A DNA stretch of 32,719 nucleotides from NCBI GenBank assembly GCA_012719195.1, contig JAAYAV010000389.1:1-32719 (forward strand), read 5' to 3'. Shown here piece after piece: positions 1-7,514 of the stretch. The position numbers and the translations under genes are program-made. Source of the DNA: Anaerolineae bacterium (GTDB taxonomy: Bacteria; Chloroflexota; Anaerolineae; DRVO01). The notes under the pieces were generated by a model. That model was not told the origin of the DNA. It searched no databases and saw nothing but the letters and a program-made list of their open reading frames with translations. Positions within the stretch are counted from its first letter, which is position 1. Every line of letters starts with the position of its first letter.

Positions 1-282
1 GAGGGCGACGACATGGTTGAGGTGTCGGTGCAGGACGACGGCATCGGTATCGCACCCGCGGACCAGGCGCGCGTCTTCGAGCGCTTCTACCAGGTGGAAG
101 CGTCGCTGAGTCGGAAGCATGACGGGCTGGGCTTGGGGCTGAGCATCGCCAAGGGGATGGTCGAGCTACTCGGTGGCCGCATCTGGCTGGAGAGTGCCGT
201 GGGCGCGGGCACCACCTTCCACATCAGGGTGCCGCTGCGCCCTAGTCGGGTCTCGGGCCAGTCAGCCTGGAAGCCTGCTTAG
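1..282 (+). CDS. Sensor histidine kinase, C-terminal ATPase part (5' truncated by window)
   Basis: The reading frame is open from the first base, so this is the end of a longer protein whose start lies outside the window. The visible 93 residues are the last part of a GHKL ATP-binding domain. They contain the G1 box DDGIGIA, an F box (VFERFYQ), the G2 box GLGLGLSIAK and the closing GTTFHIRVPL strand. This is the kinase domain that binds ATP and phosphorylates the histidine of a two-component sensor. Sensor domains, the H box and any partner response regulator are not visible, so the signal is unknown. The last 41 bases overlap the 3' end of the convergent exonuclease gene. I am confident of the family and cannot assign the pathway. 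Confidence 0.93.
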   Translation, partial: EGDDMVEVSVQDDGIGIAPADQARVFERFYQVEASLSRKHDGLGLGLSIAKGMVELLGGRIWLESAVGAGTTFHIRVPLRPSRVSGQSAWKPA

Positions 283-1495
283 CAAGTAACCTGGCCTTTC
301 GGTGCTCCAGCGCCGCCCGCATGCCGGGGGCCCGGTGGGCGCCCGACTGCAACGCCATTTCCACCACCGCCAGTGCCTCGGTGTAGTCACGTATGCGGTG
401 CTCGAGGTGCTTCGCCAGTTCGGTGTGCGCCACCCCGTCCCGGTCGGTCCCCGACTCCACCAGTGCGTTCCACACTTCCGCCGCGCGGACGTGTTCTCGC
501 TGTCGCTTAAGCAGGAACCCGAGGCGGCGCAACATAGCCGCCCGCTCTTCGCCGCGCGCCGTGAGCAGGGCCCGGCGGTAGGAGGCTTCCGCCTCAGCAT
601 CACGACCGGCCAGCTCCAGTAAGCGCCCGGCGCCGGATAGGTCGCTCGCGGGGGGCGAAGCCAGTCGACCCTCCATGGTGGCCGCCGCCGCGCCGCCCAG
701 ACCGGCAAGGGAGAGTACGTCCAGCAGGTTGTGGTAGAAGACGCGCGCCAATTCTTCCACCGCGCCCGAGCGCAAGTAGTCGAAGTAGATGCCGGGGATC
801 AGGAAGCCGGGCACGTCGGCCTCCTCGCGCTCCACCCCGAGTACCATCCGTTCGATGGTGCCGAGGCGACAGTCGGGCACCCGGGCGCGGTACAGGCCGC
901 GCGCCGCGCGAAGCAGGTCTAGGTGAGGCCAGCGCGTGAGTGCGAGCCGCTCCCGCTGGAGTAGGTAGCGCGTTTGCAGTAGCGGGGCATCGAAGCACTT
1001 GCCGTTGTACGACACCAGGAAGGTCTCACCTAGGCCTTCGCGCACCCCGCCCAAGAAGGCCTTCTCACCGTCCGGGCCGGGCAGAAAGTACTGGGTGACC
1101 TCGAACCCACCGGTGACAAACCTTCCCACGCCGACCAAGAAGACGAGGGTGCCGGTCGCCGTCCCCAGCCCCGTCGTCTCGGTGTCGAAGTAGACCGCCG
1201 AGGATGGATCCATGCTGTCGAGGCGAGCGTCCCGTGCCAGCAGCCCCAGGGTCTCGGGCCGCGCCTCCAGCGCCAGCGACAGCGGCGCGTGCCCGTGCCG
1301 GTGCTCGACGGGATAGACGTGCCTCACCGCCAGGTAGCCGGTCCGCTCCGCCTCGACGACGATCTCGCCGCCCGCCAGATCGGCCAGACGCCCCAACTCA
1401 GGCGGCCGCTTCTGGACAGGCTCCTCCGCCGGTGCTAGTCTGGGCTCGCCCAGACTGCGCAAGGTCCGGCGCAGGCGGTCAACCGCTGGTTCCAT
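242..1495 (-). CDS. YprB-like ribonuclease H-fold (DEDDh-type) exonuclease with TPR-like C-terminus
   Basis: This 417-residue protein resembles Bacillus YprB, a predicted nuclease with an RNase H-like fold. Acidic catalytic motifs are visible: FDTETTGL with D104 and E106, a middle motif NGKCFDAPLL with D169, and the last motif HNLLDVLSL with H255 and D259. The order and spacing fit a DEDDh 3'-5' exonuclease. From about residue 285 to 390 the sequence becomes helical with repeated Ala/Leu/Arg patterns (GRDAEAEASYRRAL, HVRAAEVWNALVESG), which fits TPR-like repeats that could mediate protein contacts. The first 90 residues are a less conserved lead-in. The gene stands alone, divergent from the protease and convergent with the kinase. 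The substrate, DNA or RNA, is not known from sequence. The length matches the YprB family. Confidence 0.85.
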   Translation of the reverse strand: MEPAVDRLRRTLRSLGEPRLAPAEEPVQKRPPELGRLADLAGGEIVVEAERTGYLAVRHVYPVEHRHGHAPLSLALEARPETLGLLARDARLDSMDPSSAVYFDTETTGLGTATGTLVFLVGVGRFVTGGFEVTQYFLPGPDGEKAFLGGVREGLGETFLVSYNGKCFDAPLLQTRYLLQRERLALTRWPHLDLLRAARGLYRARVPDCRLGTIERMVLGVEREEADVPGFLIPGIYFDYLRSGAVEELARVFYHNLLDVLSLAGLGGAAAATMEGRLASPPASDLSGAGRLLELAGRDAEAEASYRRALLTARGEERAAMLRRLGFLLKRQREHVRAAEVWNALVESGTDRDGVAHTELAKHLEHRIRDYTEALAVVEMALQSGAHRAPGMRAALEHRKARLLAKQASRLTGPRPD

Positions 1496-1572
1496 GTTGT
1501 CGCCACCGCTTCGCGGGCCTGGGCAATGGTCACTCCTTAGCGTATGCGGTTCTCATAGTAGGTCTGCCACTT

Positions 1573-3609
1573 ATGCAAAGTCAACCCGGGGTTCCGCCCG
1601 TTGCCGGTGATCGTGCCGACCATCGGCCACCGATCGGACCGGTTGTAGTTCCCCTCCTGACGCTGTTGCTGGCCCTCGTCCTAGCGCTGATGCCCCGGCC
1701 CGCCCAAGCGCAGACGCCCACGGTCACTCCGATCGTCTTCGCCACCGCCGTGTCTGCCCTGATTCCCGAAGACGTGGCTCCGAGCGCCGACCATGTCTTC
1801 CACGGTGACGCCGTCCGCATCTCCGCCACCCTCGACGGCACACCGGTACCGGCCGGGGCGGCCTTCCCCCCGTCTGAGGCGCCTCTCGCGCTCACTCTCC
1901 GCTACGACGACCCGCTGCCGGCCGAGATCCTCTCCGCCGAACGCCTGGGCGTGTACCACCACGCCAGTGGAGACTGGGCGCCAGTCGCGGCGACGCGAAC
2001 ACCCGACGAGAGCGGCGGCGTTTTCAGCCTCTCCGTTGCCAAGACCGGTGACTACGCCGTGGGCGCGCGCGCCTTGCGTATCGTGGTGCAGCCGGCATCG
2101 CTGTCCCTGCGGCAGGGGGAGACGGCCCAGTTCAGCGCCAAGGTGCAGGACGAAGAGGGGCACGCCGTTCCCGGCATCGCAGTGGTTTGGCACGCCACCA
2201 GCGCCGCCGGCACCATCTCCAGCGCCGGTGTATTCACCGCGACCGGCGCACCCGGCACCTACGAAGGCGCCGTCGTGGCCAGCCTCGGCTCTCTCGAGGG
2301 CTATGCCGACGTCACCATTCGCCCCTGGACGACTTACCTCCCGCTGGCGCTGCGCGGCTGGGAGATGCAGCTCCGCCCCAATGATCCCCTCTTCGCACTG
2401 CAGTGGAACCTCCTGCGCATACGGGCACCCCAGGCGTGGGCCAGCACCACCGGCGGCCCGGTCGTGGTCGCCGTGATCGATACCGGCGTCGACCTCGACC
2501 ATCCCGATCTGCAGGCCAGCCTCGTGCCCGGCCGTTGGTTCGCCAGCTCCTACCCTGACAAGTGCCCGGCGCCGTCGTTCCTGCCTTACGACGATAATGG
2601 TCATGGTACGCACGTAGCGGGCATTGTCGGAGCGGTGGGAGACAACGCCGTGGGTGTGGCCGGCACAGCATGGACGGCGCGTGTCATGCCCATCAAGGTG
2701 CTGGACTGCTTTGGCAACGGCTACATCAGCGATGCGGTAGCAGCCATCAAGTGGGCGGTGGATCACACGCAGTACCCGGCCCGGGTGATCAACCTGAGTC
2801 TGGGCACGAAGTGGAGGAGCGATCTCCGTGCCTTCGAGTATGCCATCGGCTACGCGCTGGACAGGAACGTGCTGGTGGTGGCCGCTTCAGGGAATGTCCC
2901 ACCGTTCGATCCCGGCGAACCCGCCTGGCCGGCCAACTTCGCCGGGGTCATGGGCGTGGGTTCCACCGGACAGACTGACGCCATCTCCGGCTTCTCCAAC
3001 CAAGGTCCCTGGGTAGACGTGACGGCTCCGGGCGAAGGGATTCTCAGCACCTGCCGCGTGGACCTTCCGGTTGACCCGCCCTACTGCTACATGAACGGCA
3101 CCTCGATGGCCACCCCGCACGTATCCGGCCTGGCGGCGCTGCTGTGGTCGCGCTATCCGCACTTGTCCGCCCTGCAGGTGGCAAACATCATCCGTAGTTC
3201 GGCCGAGGACCTCGGCCCCGTCGGGTACGACCAGGGCTACGGCTGGGGGCGCATCGACGCCGCCGCCGCCTTGGCCCTCGCCCGGTCCCCCAGCCTGCTG
3301 GCGGCCGCGGAGTCCTCCCTAGCCGACCTCCAGGAGCCTGCGGCGCGCCCCGAGGTCACACTGGCTGCAGCCACGCCCGTTGAGTACCGGCCCGGGTACC
3401 TCCTGGTGCGAGCGGAGCCGGACACCATCGCCCAGGCACGCGTTCGCACCCTCGGCGGCCTAACGGCCCTGTCGAGCGAGGAACTGCTGCCGGGGTGGTC
3501 GCTGGTCCGGGTCCCTGAGGGCCAAGAAGTCGAGGTCGCCGCCCAGCTGTCCGAACTTCCCGGCGTCAGCGATGTGTCCTTCGATGTGGTAATCCACGCC
3601 ATGGACTGA
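1573..3609 (+). CDS. Secreted subtilisin-like serine protease (S8) with a propeptide-like domain at its C-terminus
   Basis: I start this at the ATG at 1573 (678 residues) because it gives a clean signal peptide: a hydrophobic core at about residues 23-40 and a cleavage site after AQA46. The open frame continues upstream to 1204, but that part is antisense to the exonuclease gene. Residues 50-165 look like a beta domain ending DYAVGA, and 170-250 a bacterial Ig-like domain (LSLRQGETAQFSA). A TTYLPLALRG linker follows, then the S8 domain, introduced by PNDPLFALQWNL. The catalytic triad is D303 (VIDTGVD), H344 (GHGTHVAG) and S511 (GTSMATPHVSG), with oxyanion N441. Residues 604-678 resemble the fervidolysin/I9-type propeptide (RPGYLLVRAEPD, LVRVPEG, LPGVSDVSF), which normally precedes the catalytic domain. 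It probably acts outside the cell, and no partner gene is adjacent. The active protease call is firm; the role of the tail is inference. Confidence 0.92.
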   Translation: MQSQPGVPPVAGDRADHRPPIGPVVVPLLTLLLALVLALMPRPAQAQTPTVTPIVFATAVSALIPEDVAPSADHVFHGDAVRISATLDGTPVPAGAAFPPSEAPLALTLRYDDPLPAEILSAERLGVYHHASGDWAPVAATRTPDESGGVFSLSVAKTGDYAVGARALRIVVQPASLSLRQGETAQFSAKVQDEEGHAVPGIAVVWHATSAAGTISSAGVFTATGAPGTYEGAVVASLGSLEGYADVTIRPWTTYLPLALRGWEMQLRPNDPLFALQWNLLRIRAPQAWASTTGGPVVVAVIDTGVDLDHPDLQASLVPGRWFASSYPDKCPAPSFLPYDDNGHGTHVAGIVGAVGDNAVGVAGTAWTARVMPIKVLDCFGNGYISDAVAAIKWAVDHTQYPARVINLSLGTKWRSDLRAFEYAIGYALDRNVLVVAASGNVPPFDPGEPAWPANFAGVMGVGSTGQTDAISGFSNQGPWVDVTAPGEGILSTCRVDLPVDPPYCYMNGTSMATPHVSGLAALLWSRYPHLSALQVANIIRSSAEDLGPVGYDQGYGWGRIDAAAALALARSPSLLAAAESSLADLQEPAARPEVTLAAATPVEYRPGYLLVRAEPDTIAQARVRTLGGLTALSSEELLPGWSLVRVPEGQEVEVAAQLSELPGVSDVSFDVVIHAMD

Positions 3610-3659
3610 GGTTGGGCTAGCGAACGCCCGTTCCCGGACGGTGGCGTCCCAGAAACCCC

Positions 3660-3689
3660 TTGCGGCGATGCCATCGGATTCGCTATAAT
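3660..3689 (+). promoter_or_regulatory. Sigma-70-type promoter for the annealing-like gene
   Basis: TTGCGG at 3660-3665 and a perfect TATAAT at 3684-3689 are separated by 18 bases. The start codon at 3722 lies about 26 bases after the expected transcription start, with a GGGAGAGGGG ribosome-binding site between. The promoter separates this gene from the protease, which ends at 3609. Confidence 0.72.
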
Positions 3690-3721
3690 GACCTAGCACA
3701 TATGTTCTAGGGAGAGGGGCC

Positions 3722-4441
3722 ATGACGCACGACGAACTGCTGGCCTGGTGTCGGCGCGCCCCCGACCGCGGGGCGACCAAGCACGAGGAGTTCATCGACT
3801 ACATCACTCTGATCGAGCGGCGCCAACGGGTGGACAATCGCTGGGTGACGCGCGCCCTACCGTACATGTCAGTCGACGGGCGCCTGGCGATGGCCAACGT
3901 GGACCACGATCGCCAGGGCAAGCGGCTGACGTTCCACGACCCGGTGGTGCTGGCCGACACCGAGCAGCAAGTGACCCTGATGGTGCTGGTGGAAAGCGAG
4001 GTCTACGGGCGCAGGCACGGCATCGCCACCTCGCGCAAGGCCGAGGGCTCTTCCATCGAGACGCAGCATCCCTGGGAGATTGCCGAGACATCAGCCATGG
4101 GCCGAGCACTGGCCGCCATGGGCTACGGCCTTCTGCCAGGGTCGGACGCGTACTCGAGCCATGACCAGCCGGCGCCCGCGATCGAGAGCGGCCGGCCGGA
4201 GCCGCAAGAGAGTCTATCGGAGAAGCAGAAGGAGTACCTCATCAACACGGCCGCCGAGGCGCTCGCCCTTTCCCAAGCGGACGCGGGTCGCTACGTCAAC
4301 CGGCTGTGCCAGGAGCGCTACGGTCACTCGCTCAGCGACTGCAGCCGCGACGAGGGCCGCTCCCTAGCGCTGGAACTGCGCCGTCCCGCCCCTAAGGCGG
4401 ACGAGGGCGGAAGCCCGACCGCCACCCGTCAGGGGGCCTAG
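3722..4441 (+). CDS. Phage-type single-strand-annealing-like protein (ERF/Rad52-like), tentative
   Basis: This is a 239-residue soluble protein. Residues 20-140 carry the pattern of phage ERF/Rad52-like recombination mediators and related ssDNA-binding proteins. It has a short basic lead-in, a beta-rich stretch with a small-molecule-like turn (LPYMSVDGRLAMA), and then the signature AETSAMGRALAAMGYG at 121-136, which resembles the ETSAxGRALAxxG helix of those families. After a linker, residues 165-222 form a small helical tail (QKEYLINTAAEAL, YVNRLCQERYG) of the sort these proteins use for partner binding. Such proteins anneal complementary single strands during phage or plasmid recombination. 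No phage genes flank it here, and it has its own strong promoter and a good ribosome-binding site. The next gene begins 5 bases downstream. I recognise the motif rather than a close homologue, so the function is tentative. Confidence 0.55.
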   Translation: MTHDELLAWCRRAPDRGATKHEEFIDYITLIERRQRVDNRWVTRALPYMSVDGRLAMANVDHDRQGKRLTFHDPVVLADTEQQVTLMVLVESEVYGRRHGIATSRKAEGSSIETQHPWEIAETSAMGRALAAMGYGLLPGSDAYSSHDQPAPAIESGRPEPQESLSEKQKEYLINTAAEALALSQADAGRYVNRLCQERYGHSLSDCSRDEGRSLALELRRPAPKADEGGSPTATRQGA

Positions 4442-4446
4442 TCCCG

Positions 4447-6456
4447 GTGGGAGCCGGGCCCACCTCGCCGCTATTGGCCGCCTGGGTGCCCAGGGCCCTC
4501 CTTCCCCTGGGGGCGTGCGCCGCTTCCATGGCTCTGCGCCTGCACCGTCTCGGGGCCGAGAGCCTCTGGTACGACGAGACCGTCAGCGCCTATCTGGCCG
4601 ACCTCCCGATCGGCGCGATGATCGCCCATACCTCGCGCGACATCCACCCGCCCGGCTACTACCTCCTGCTCCACCTCTGGGCCGCACTGGCGGGCAAGGG
4701 CGAGTTCGCGCTGGCTTTCCTGTCGCTGGCGGCCGGAGTGCTGCTTGTGGCCCTCATTCACCGCCTGACGCGGCGGCTGGCCGGCCTTCGGACCGCCAAC
4801 CTGGCCGCCGGCATCGGGGCGTTCTCCACCTACTCGATCTGGTACTCCCAGGAGGTGCGCATGTACACCATCGCCGCCCTCCTGATGCTGGCGCTCTTCG
4901 CCGTGACGTTGCTCCTGCGCGAGGGCCCCGCCCGCGTCGGCGGCTGGTGGGCGGTGTGGGCGGCGCTGTCGGCGTTGTCGCTCTACACCATCTACTACAG
5001 CCTCTTCCTGCTGCCGTTGCTGAGCTTGTCCTGGCTGCTGGCGGCGCTACGCGAAAGCGCGGGGCGTCGACAGGCCCTCAACACGTGGCTGGCCGGGCAG
5101 GTAGGGTCGGTTCTGCTGTACCTACCTTGGCTGCCGATCGCCATCCGCCAGGCCCTCGACCCGCCGGTCCCGCCCTGGCGCTCCGCCATGCCCTGGTTCG
5201 AGTCCCTCACCCAGGGTGGCACTGCCCTCGCTTTCGGGGAGAGCGCGCCCGCCGGCTGGTGGCCGGTGGCGCTGGCGCTGATCCTGTGCGCCTGCCTACC
5301 GCTCCTTCGGTCCGGGGCCCGGCATGCGACCCGCTGGGCGGTGGCGGCGTTCCTCGCTCCGTGGGCACTGATGCTGCTGGCATCGCTGCTCCAGCCGCTC
5401 TTTCACCCTCGCTACCTGTTCCCCTTCGCCGCCTTCTTCTCGGTCTCGCTGGCGCTGGGCTTGGCGCGCCTGGCCAGCACGCCGGTGGGGCGCTGGATCG
5501 CCCTAGCGCTGGCGGCGCTCTACCTCAGCGGGAACCTGTGGTCGGCGCAGAGGATGTGGACCCTCCCCGAGTACCGGGCGGATGACCTGCGCGGTGCGGT
5601 CACCAGACTGGCGGACCGTTGGCTCCCCGGGGACGTCGTCCTCTTCCAGGCCGGCTACACCTACACCGCGCTGGAACACTACTGGCCCGGCGAGGTGGCC
5701 TGGCGCGGGCGTGCTCCCGACTATGCCGGCGCGGCTGCCGACACCGGCCCCGTAGTGCTCATGGGCGGCAGCCTAGCGAGCGACGCTAACCTCGGTTGGG
5801 GAGACCCGCGCTCCGACTTCTACCGCACCACTCGTAGCGCCACCACCGACGGCATCACGCGAGCGCTGGTCGCCAACCGGCGCCTATGGCTCTTCCGCCT
5901 CTATGACACGGTCACCGATCCCGGCGGGGAAGTGAGGGATTGGCTCGCCCGCTCGCTCGTGCCCCTCAGCGACGAGCCCATATCGGGTCCCAGCTACGGG
6001 CGCCTCCAGTCATACATCCCAGTTGGCGACGCAGCGGACTGCCCTAGCCCGGTGGACTGGGGTGAACGGGTGCGTACGTGCGTGGAGGTCGGCGAGCCGG
6101 CGGGCCTGTCGCGCCCGGACCGGGTGCCGGTCTATCTCAGCGTAGCGGGCCTAGCGGCGGACCCCCGGGAGTCTGTCCACTACACCCTCCGACTACAAGC
6201 CTCCGATGGCGAAACGGTGGTCCAGTCGGACGGAGCGCTCATCCTGCATGACGGAGATGAGCCCGGCGAGCACTACGTGCTCAACCCCCTGTCGCTGCCC
6301 CTGGGCCCTGGCTCCGAGGGCGTCTACCGCGTGGTGCTCGGCCTCTACGTCTTCCGGGAAGGGGTACCCGTGCCCCTGGCACCGGTAGATGCCGTCGGAT
6401 CCGAGCTGGCCGGCCCCGACGGACTGCTGGTTCTGGGCGAGGTGAGTGTGCCCTAG
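4447..6456 (+). CDS. GT39-type polytopic membrane glycosyltransferase with C-terminal beta domain
   Basis: This 669-residue protein has a GTG start at 4447, with AGGGGG about ten bases upstream. It belongs to the ArnT/PMT-like group, which moves a sugar from a polyprenyl-phosphate donor to an acceptor outside the membrane. After the first membrane segment comes the acidic pair WYDE (D43-E44) of the first outer loop, then DIHPPGYYLLLHLW (65-78), then YSQEVRMYT (around 134-142). These are all hallmarks of the family. Many hydrophobic helices follow, up to about residue 380. The rest is soluble: a mixed domain, then from about 530 a beta-rich tail ending in YRVVLGLYVF and LLVLGEVSVP. The gene lies 5 bases after the annealing-like gene and may be co-transcribed with it. 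It is clearly paralogous to the gene that starts at 32249. Donor and acceptor are unknown. Confidence 0.85.
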   Translation: MGAGPTSPLLAAWVPRALLPLGACAASMALRLHRLGAESLWYDETVSAYLADLPIGAMIAHTSRDIHPPGYYLLLHLWAALAGKGEFALAFLSLAAGVLLVALIHRLTRRLAGLRTANLAAGIGAFSTYSIWYSQEVRMYTIAALLMLALFAVTLLLREGPARVGGWWAVWAALSALSLYTIYYSLFLLPLLSLSWLLAALRESAGRRQALNTWLAGQVGSVLLYLPWLPIAIRQALDPPVPPWRSAMPWFESLTQGGTALAFGESAPAGWWPVALALILCACLPLLRSGARHATRWAVAAFLAPWALMLLASLLQPLFHPRYLFPFAAFFSVSLALGLARLASTPVGRWIALALAALYLSGNLWSAQRMWTLPEYRADDLRGAVTRLADRWLPGDVVLFQAGYTYTALEHYWPGEVAWRGRAPDYAGAAADTGPVVLMGGSLASDANLGWGDPRSDFYRTTRSATTDGITRALVANRRLWLFRLYDTVTDPGGEVRDWLARSLVPLSDEPISGPSYGRLQSYIPVGDAADCPSPVDWGERVRTCVEVGEPAGLSRPDRVPVYLSVAGLAADPRESVHYTLRLQASDGETVVQSDGALILHDGDEPGEHYVLNPLSLPLGPGSEGVYRVVLGLYVFREGVPVPLAPVDAVGSELAGPDGLLVLGEVSVP

Positions 6457-6459
6457 GCG

Positions 6460-6507
6460 GCAACGGGCGGCGGGAACCCACTTGGGGCCCACACCGCCCG
6501 CTGTTGC
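6460..6507. terminator. Possible bidirectional terminator between convergent genes
   Basis: GCAACGGGCGG at 6460-6470 can pair with CCGCCC-GCT-GTTGC at 6494-6507, leaving a three-base bulge and a long loop. It sits between two convergent stop codons (6456 and 6529), where a terminator is expected. No T-run follows on either strand, so the call rests on position and pairing only. Confidence 0.35.
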
Positions 6508-6528
6508 GCTACGCGAACCCGCTTGCGT

Positions 6529-7362
6529 CTAGTAGCGGCGAAGCAGTGCCGCGCTCTTGGCGACGCCGTCGTACTGGTCGCCCGGACCCTCGAACTCGAT
6601 GGACAGCGGGCCCCGATAGCCCGAAGCCGCCAGCATCTTCATGCAGCGATCGAGGTCGTAGCGCACCTCGCGGCCCTGCTCGTCAAACTCGAAGGTCTTG
6701 GCATGGGTCATGACCGCGTAGGGGAACATCATCTCCAGCGCTTGGTAGCGGATGGACTCGTCGAAGTTGCCGAAGTCGGGGCAGAGCCGGAACCGCTCGC
6801 TGCCCACGCCTTCCACCAGCTTGATGATGTTGTTGGGGTCGGCGGAGAGGCCGCCATGGTTCTCCAAGAGCAGCGTGATGCCCAGCGTTCCCGCGTGCTC
6901 CGCCAGCTCCGCGTAGGACCCGATGGTCAGGTCGATGTCTTCGTGGCCTTCGGGCTGCCGGCCGCTGTTGACCCGGGCGCAGGGAGAGCCGATGTAGGCC
7001 GACACGTCCATCCACTTCTTGATGTTGTCCAGGTCGTGGCGGCGGACACTAGCATCCGGTTCCGAGATGTTCCCCACATCGATGGGGACGTTGACGACGG
7101 CACTGCCCGCCTCCGCTAGCCGGCCGCGAAGGTCATCGAGGTAGGCCTTATCGCTGCGGGGGAAGTGCATCTGGCAGAGCTCCACCGCCTCGATCCCGTA
7201 GCGCTCCCGAGCGAACTGAGGGAAGTCCAGCAAGGTGATATCCTGCGGGAACTCGTGCCGGTCGACGAAGCGATGCTCCCCGCGTTCATCCAGCTCCGTA
7301 GCGTGAAGGGTCCCCATGTGCTTGTGGAAGCTCCAGGTTGAGACCGCGAGTGTGTATGCCAT
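6529..7362 (-). CDS. Sugar phosphate isomerase/epimerase, xylose-isomerase-like TIM barrel
   Basis: This 277-residue protein belongs to the AP-endonuclease-2 / xylose-isomerase-like TIM-barrel superfamily, whose members isomerise or epimerise sugars, inosose or hydroxypyruvate with a divalent metal. The expected metal ligands are in place at the ends of the barrel strands: E167 in LLLENHGG, D196 in CPDFGNF, H220 in MTHAKTF and E256 in LSIEFEG. The N-terminal strand (LAVSTWSFH) and the GIEAVEL strand are also typical, and length is normal. There is no signal peptide, so it is cytoplasmic. A GAGGAGG ribosome-binding site precedes the ATG, and a good promoter lies upstream. It is transcribed alone, divergent from dinG, so its neighbours give no clue to the substrate. 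Confidence 0.85.
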   Translation of the reverse strand: MAYTLAVSTWSFHKHMGTLHATELDERGEHRFVDRHEFPQDITLLDFPQFARERYGIEAVELCQMHFPRSDKAYLDDLRGRLAEAGSAVVNVPIDVGNISEPDASVRRHDLDNIKKWMDVSAYIGSPCARVNSGRQPEGHEDIDLTIGSYAELAEHAGTLGITLLLENHGGLSADPNNIIKLVEGVGSERFRLCPDFGNFDESIRYQALEMMFPYAVMTHAKTFEFDEQGREVRYDLDRCMKMLAASGYRGPLSIEFEGPGDQYDGVAKSAALLRRY

Positions 7363-7403
7363 GCACGCGCCTCCTCATACGATTGCTTGCACCGATCGAC
7401 CGG

Positions 7404-7433
7404 ATTCTAGGCGCCTGCAGCTGGAGAGGTCAA
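7404..7433 (-). promoter_or_regulatory. Promoter for the sugar isomerase gene
   Basis: On the minus strand, TTGACC (7433-7428) and TAGAAT (7409-7404) are 18 bases apart, about 41 bases before the ATG at 7362. On the opposite strand, a TAGAAT at 7482-7487 lies before the dinG start, but its -35 region is poor. Confidence 0.6.
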
Positions 7434-7514
7434 GCGCCCAGGTACGCGCCGCTGGGCCTGGCCGCGGGCGCCACTCCGTGCTAGAATCGCTTCCTCAGAA
7501 AGGGGACGCAGCCC

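Noticed and set aside
1204..1572. Upstream in-frame extension of the protease
   Set aside because: It is antisense to the exonuclease gene, rich in R/P/A as expected of a shadow frame, and would bury the signal peptide; the ATG at 1573 fits better.
1496..1572. Promoter for the protease in the divergent gap
   Set aside because: Only poor boxes (TGGTCA and TCTCAT) are found; spacing is acceptable but the match is not convincing.
1681..2766. 361-codon open frame on the minus strand inside the protease
   Set aside because: High-G+C antisense shadow with no recognisable domain; the opposite strand has a clear S8 triad.
3610..3659. Possible terminator after the protease
   Set aside because: Only a five-base stem (GGACG with CGTCC) and no T-run; too weak to call.
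6523..7119. 198-codon plus-strand frame opposite the sugar isomerase
   Set aside because: The minus strand has all four metal ligands of the TIM barrel and a good ribosome-binding site and promoter; this is its shadow.
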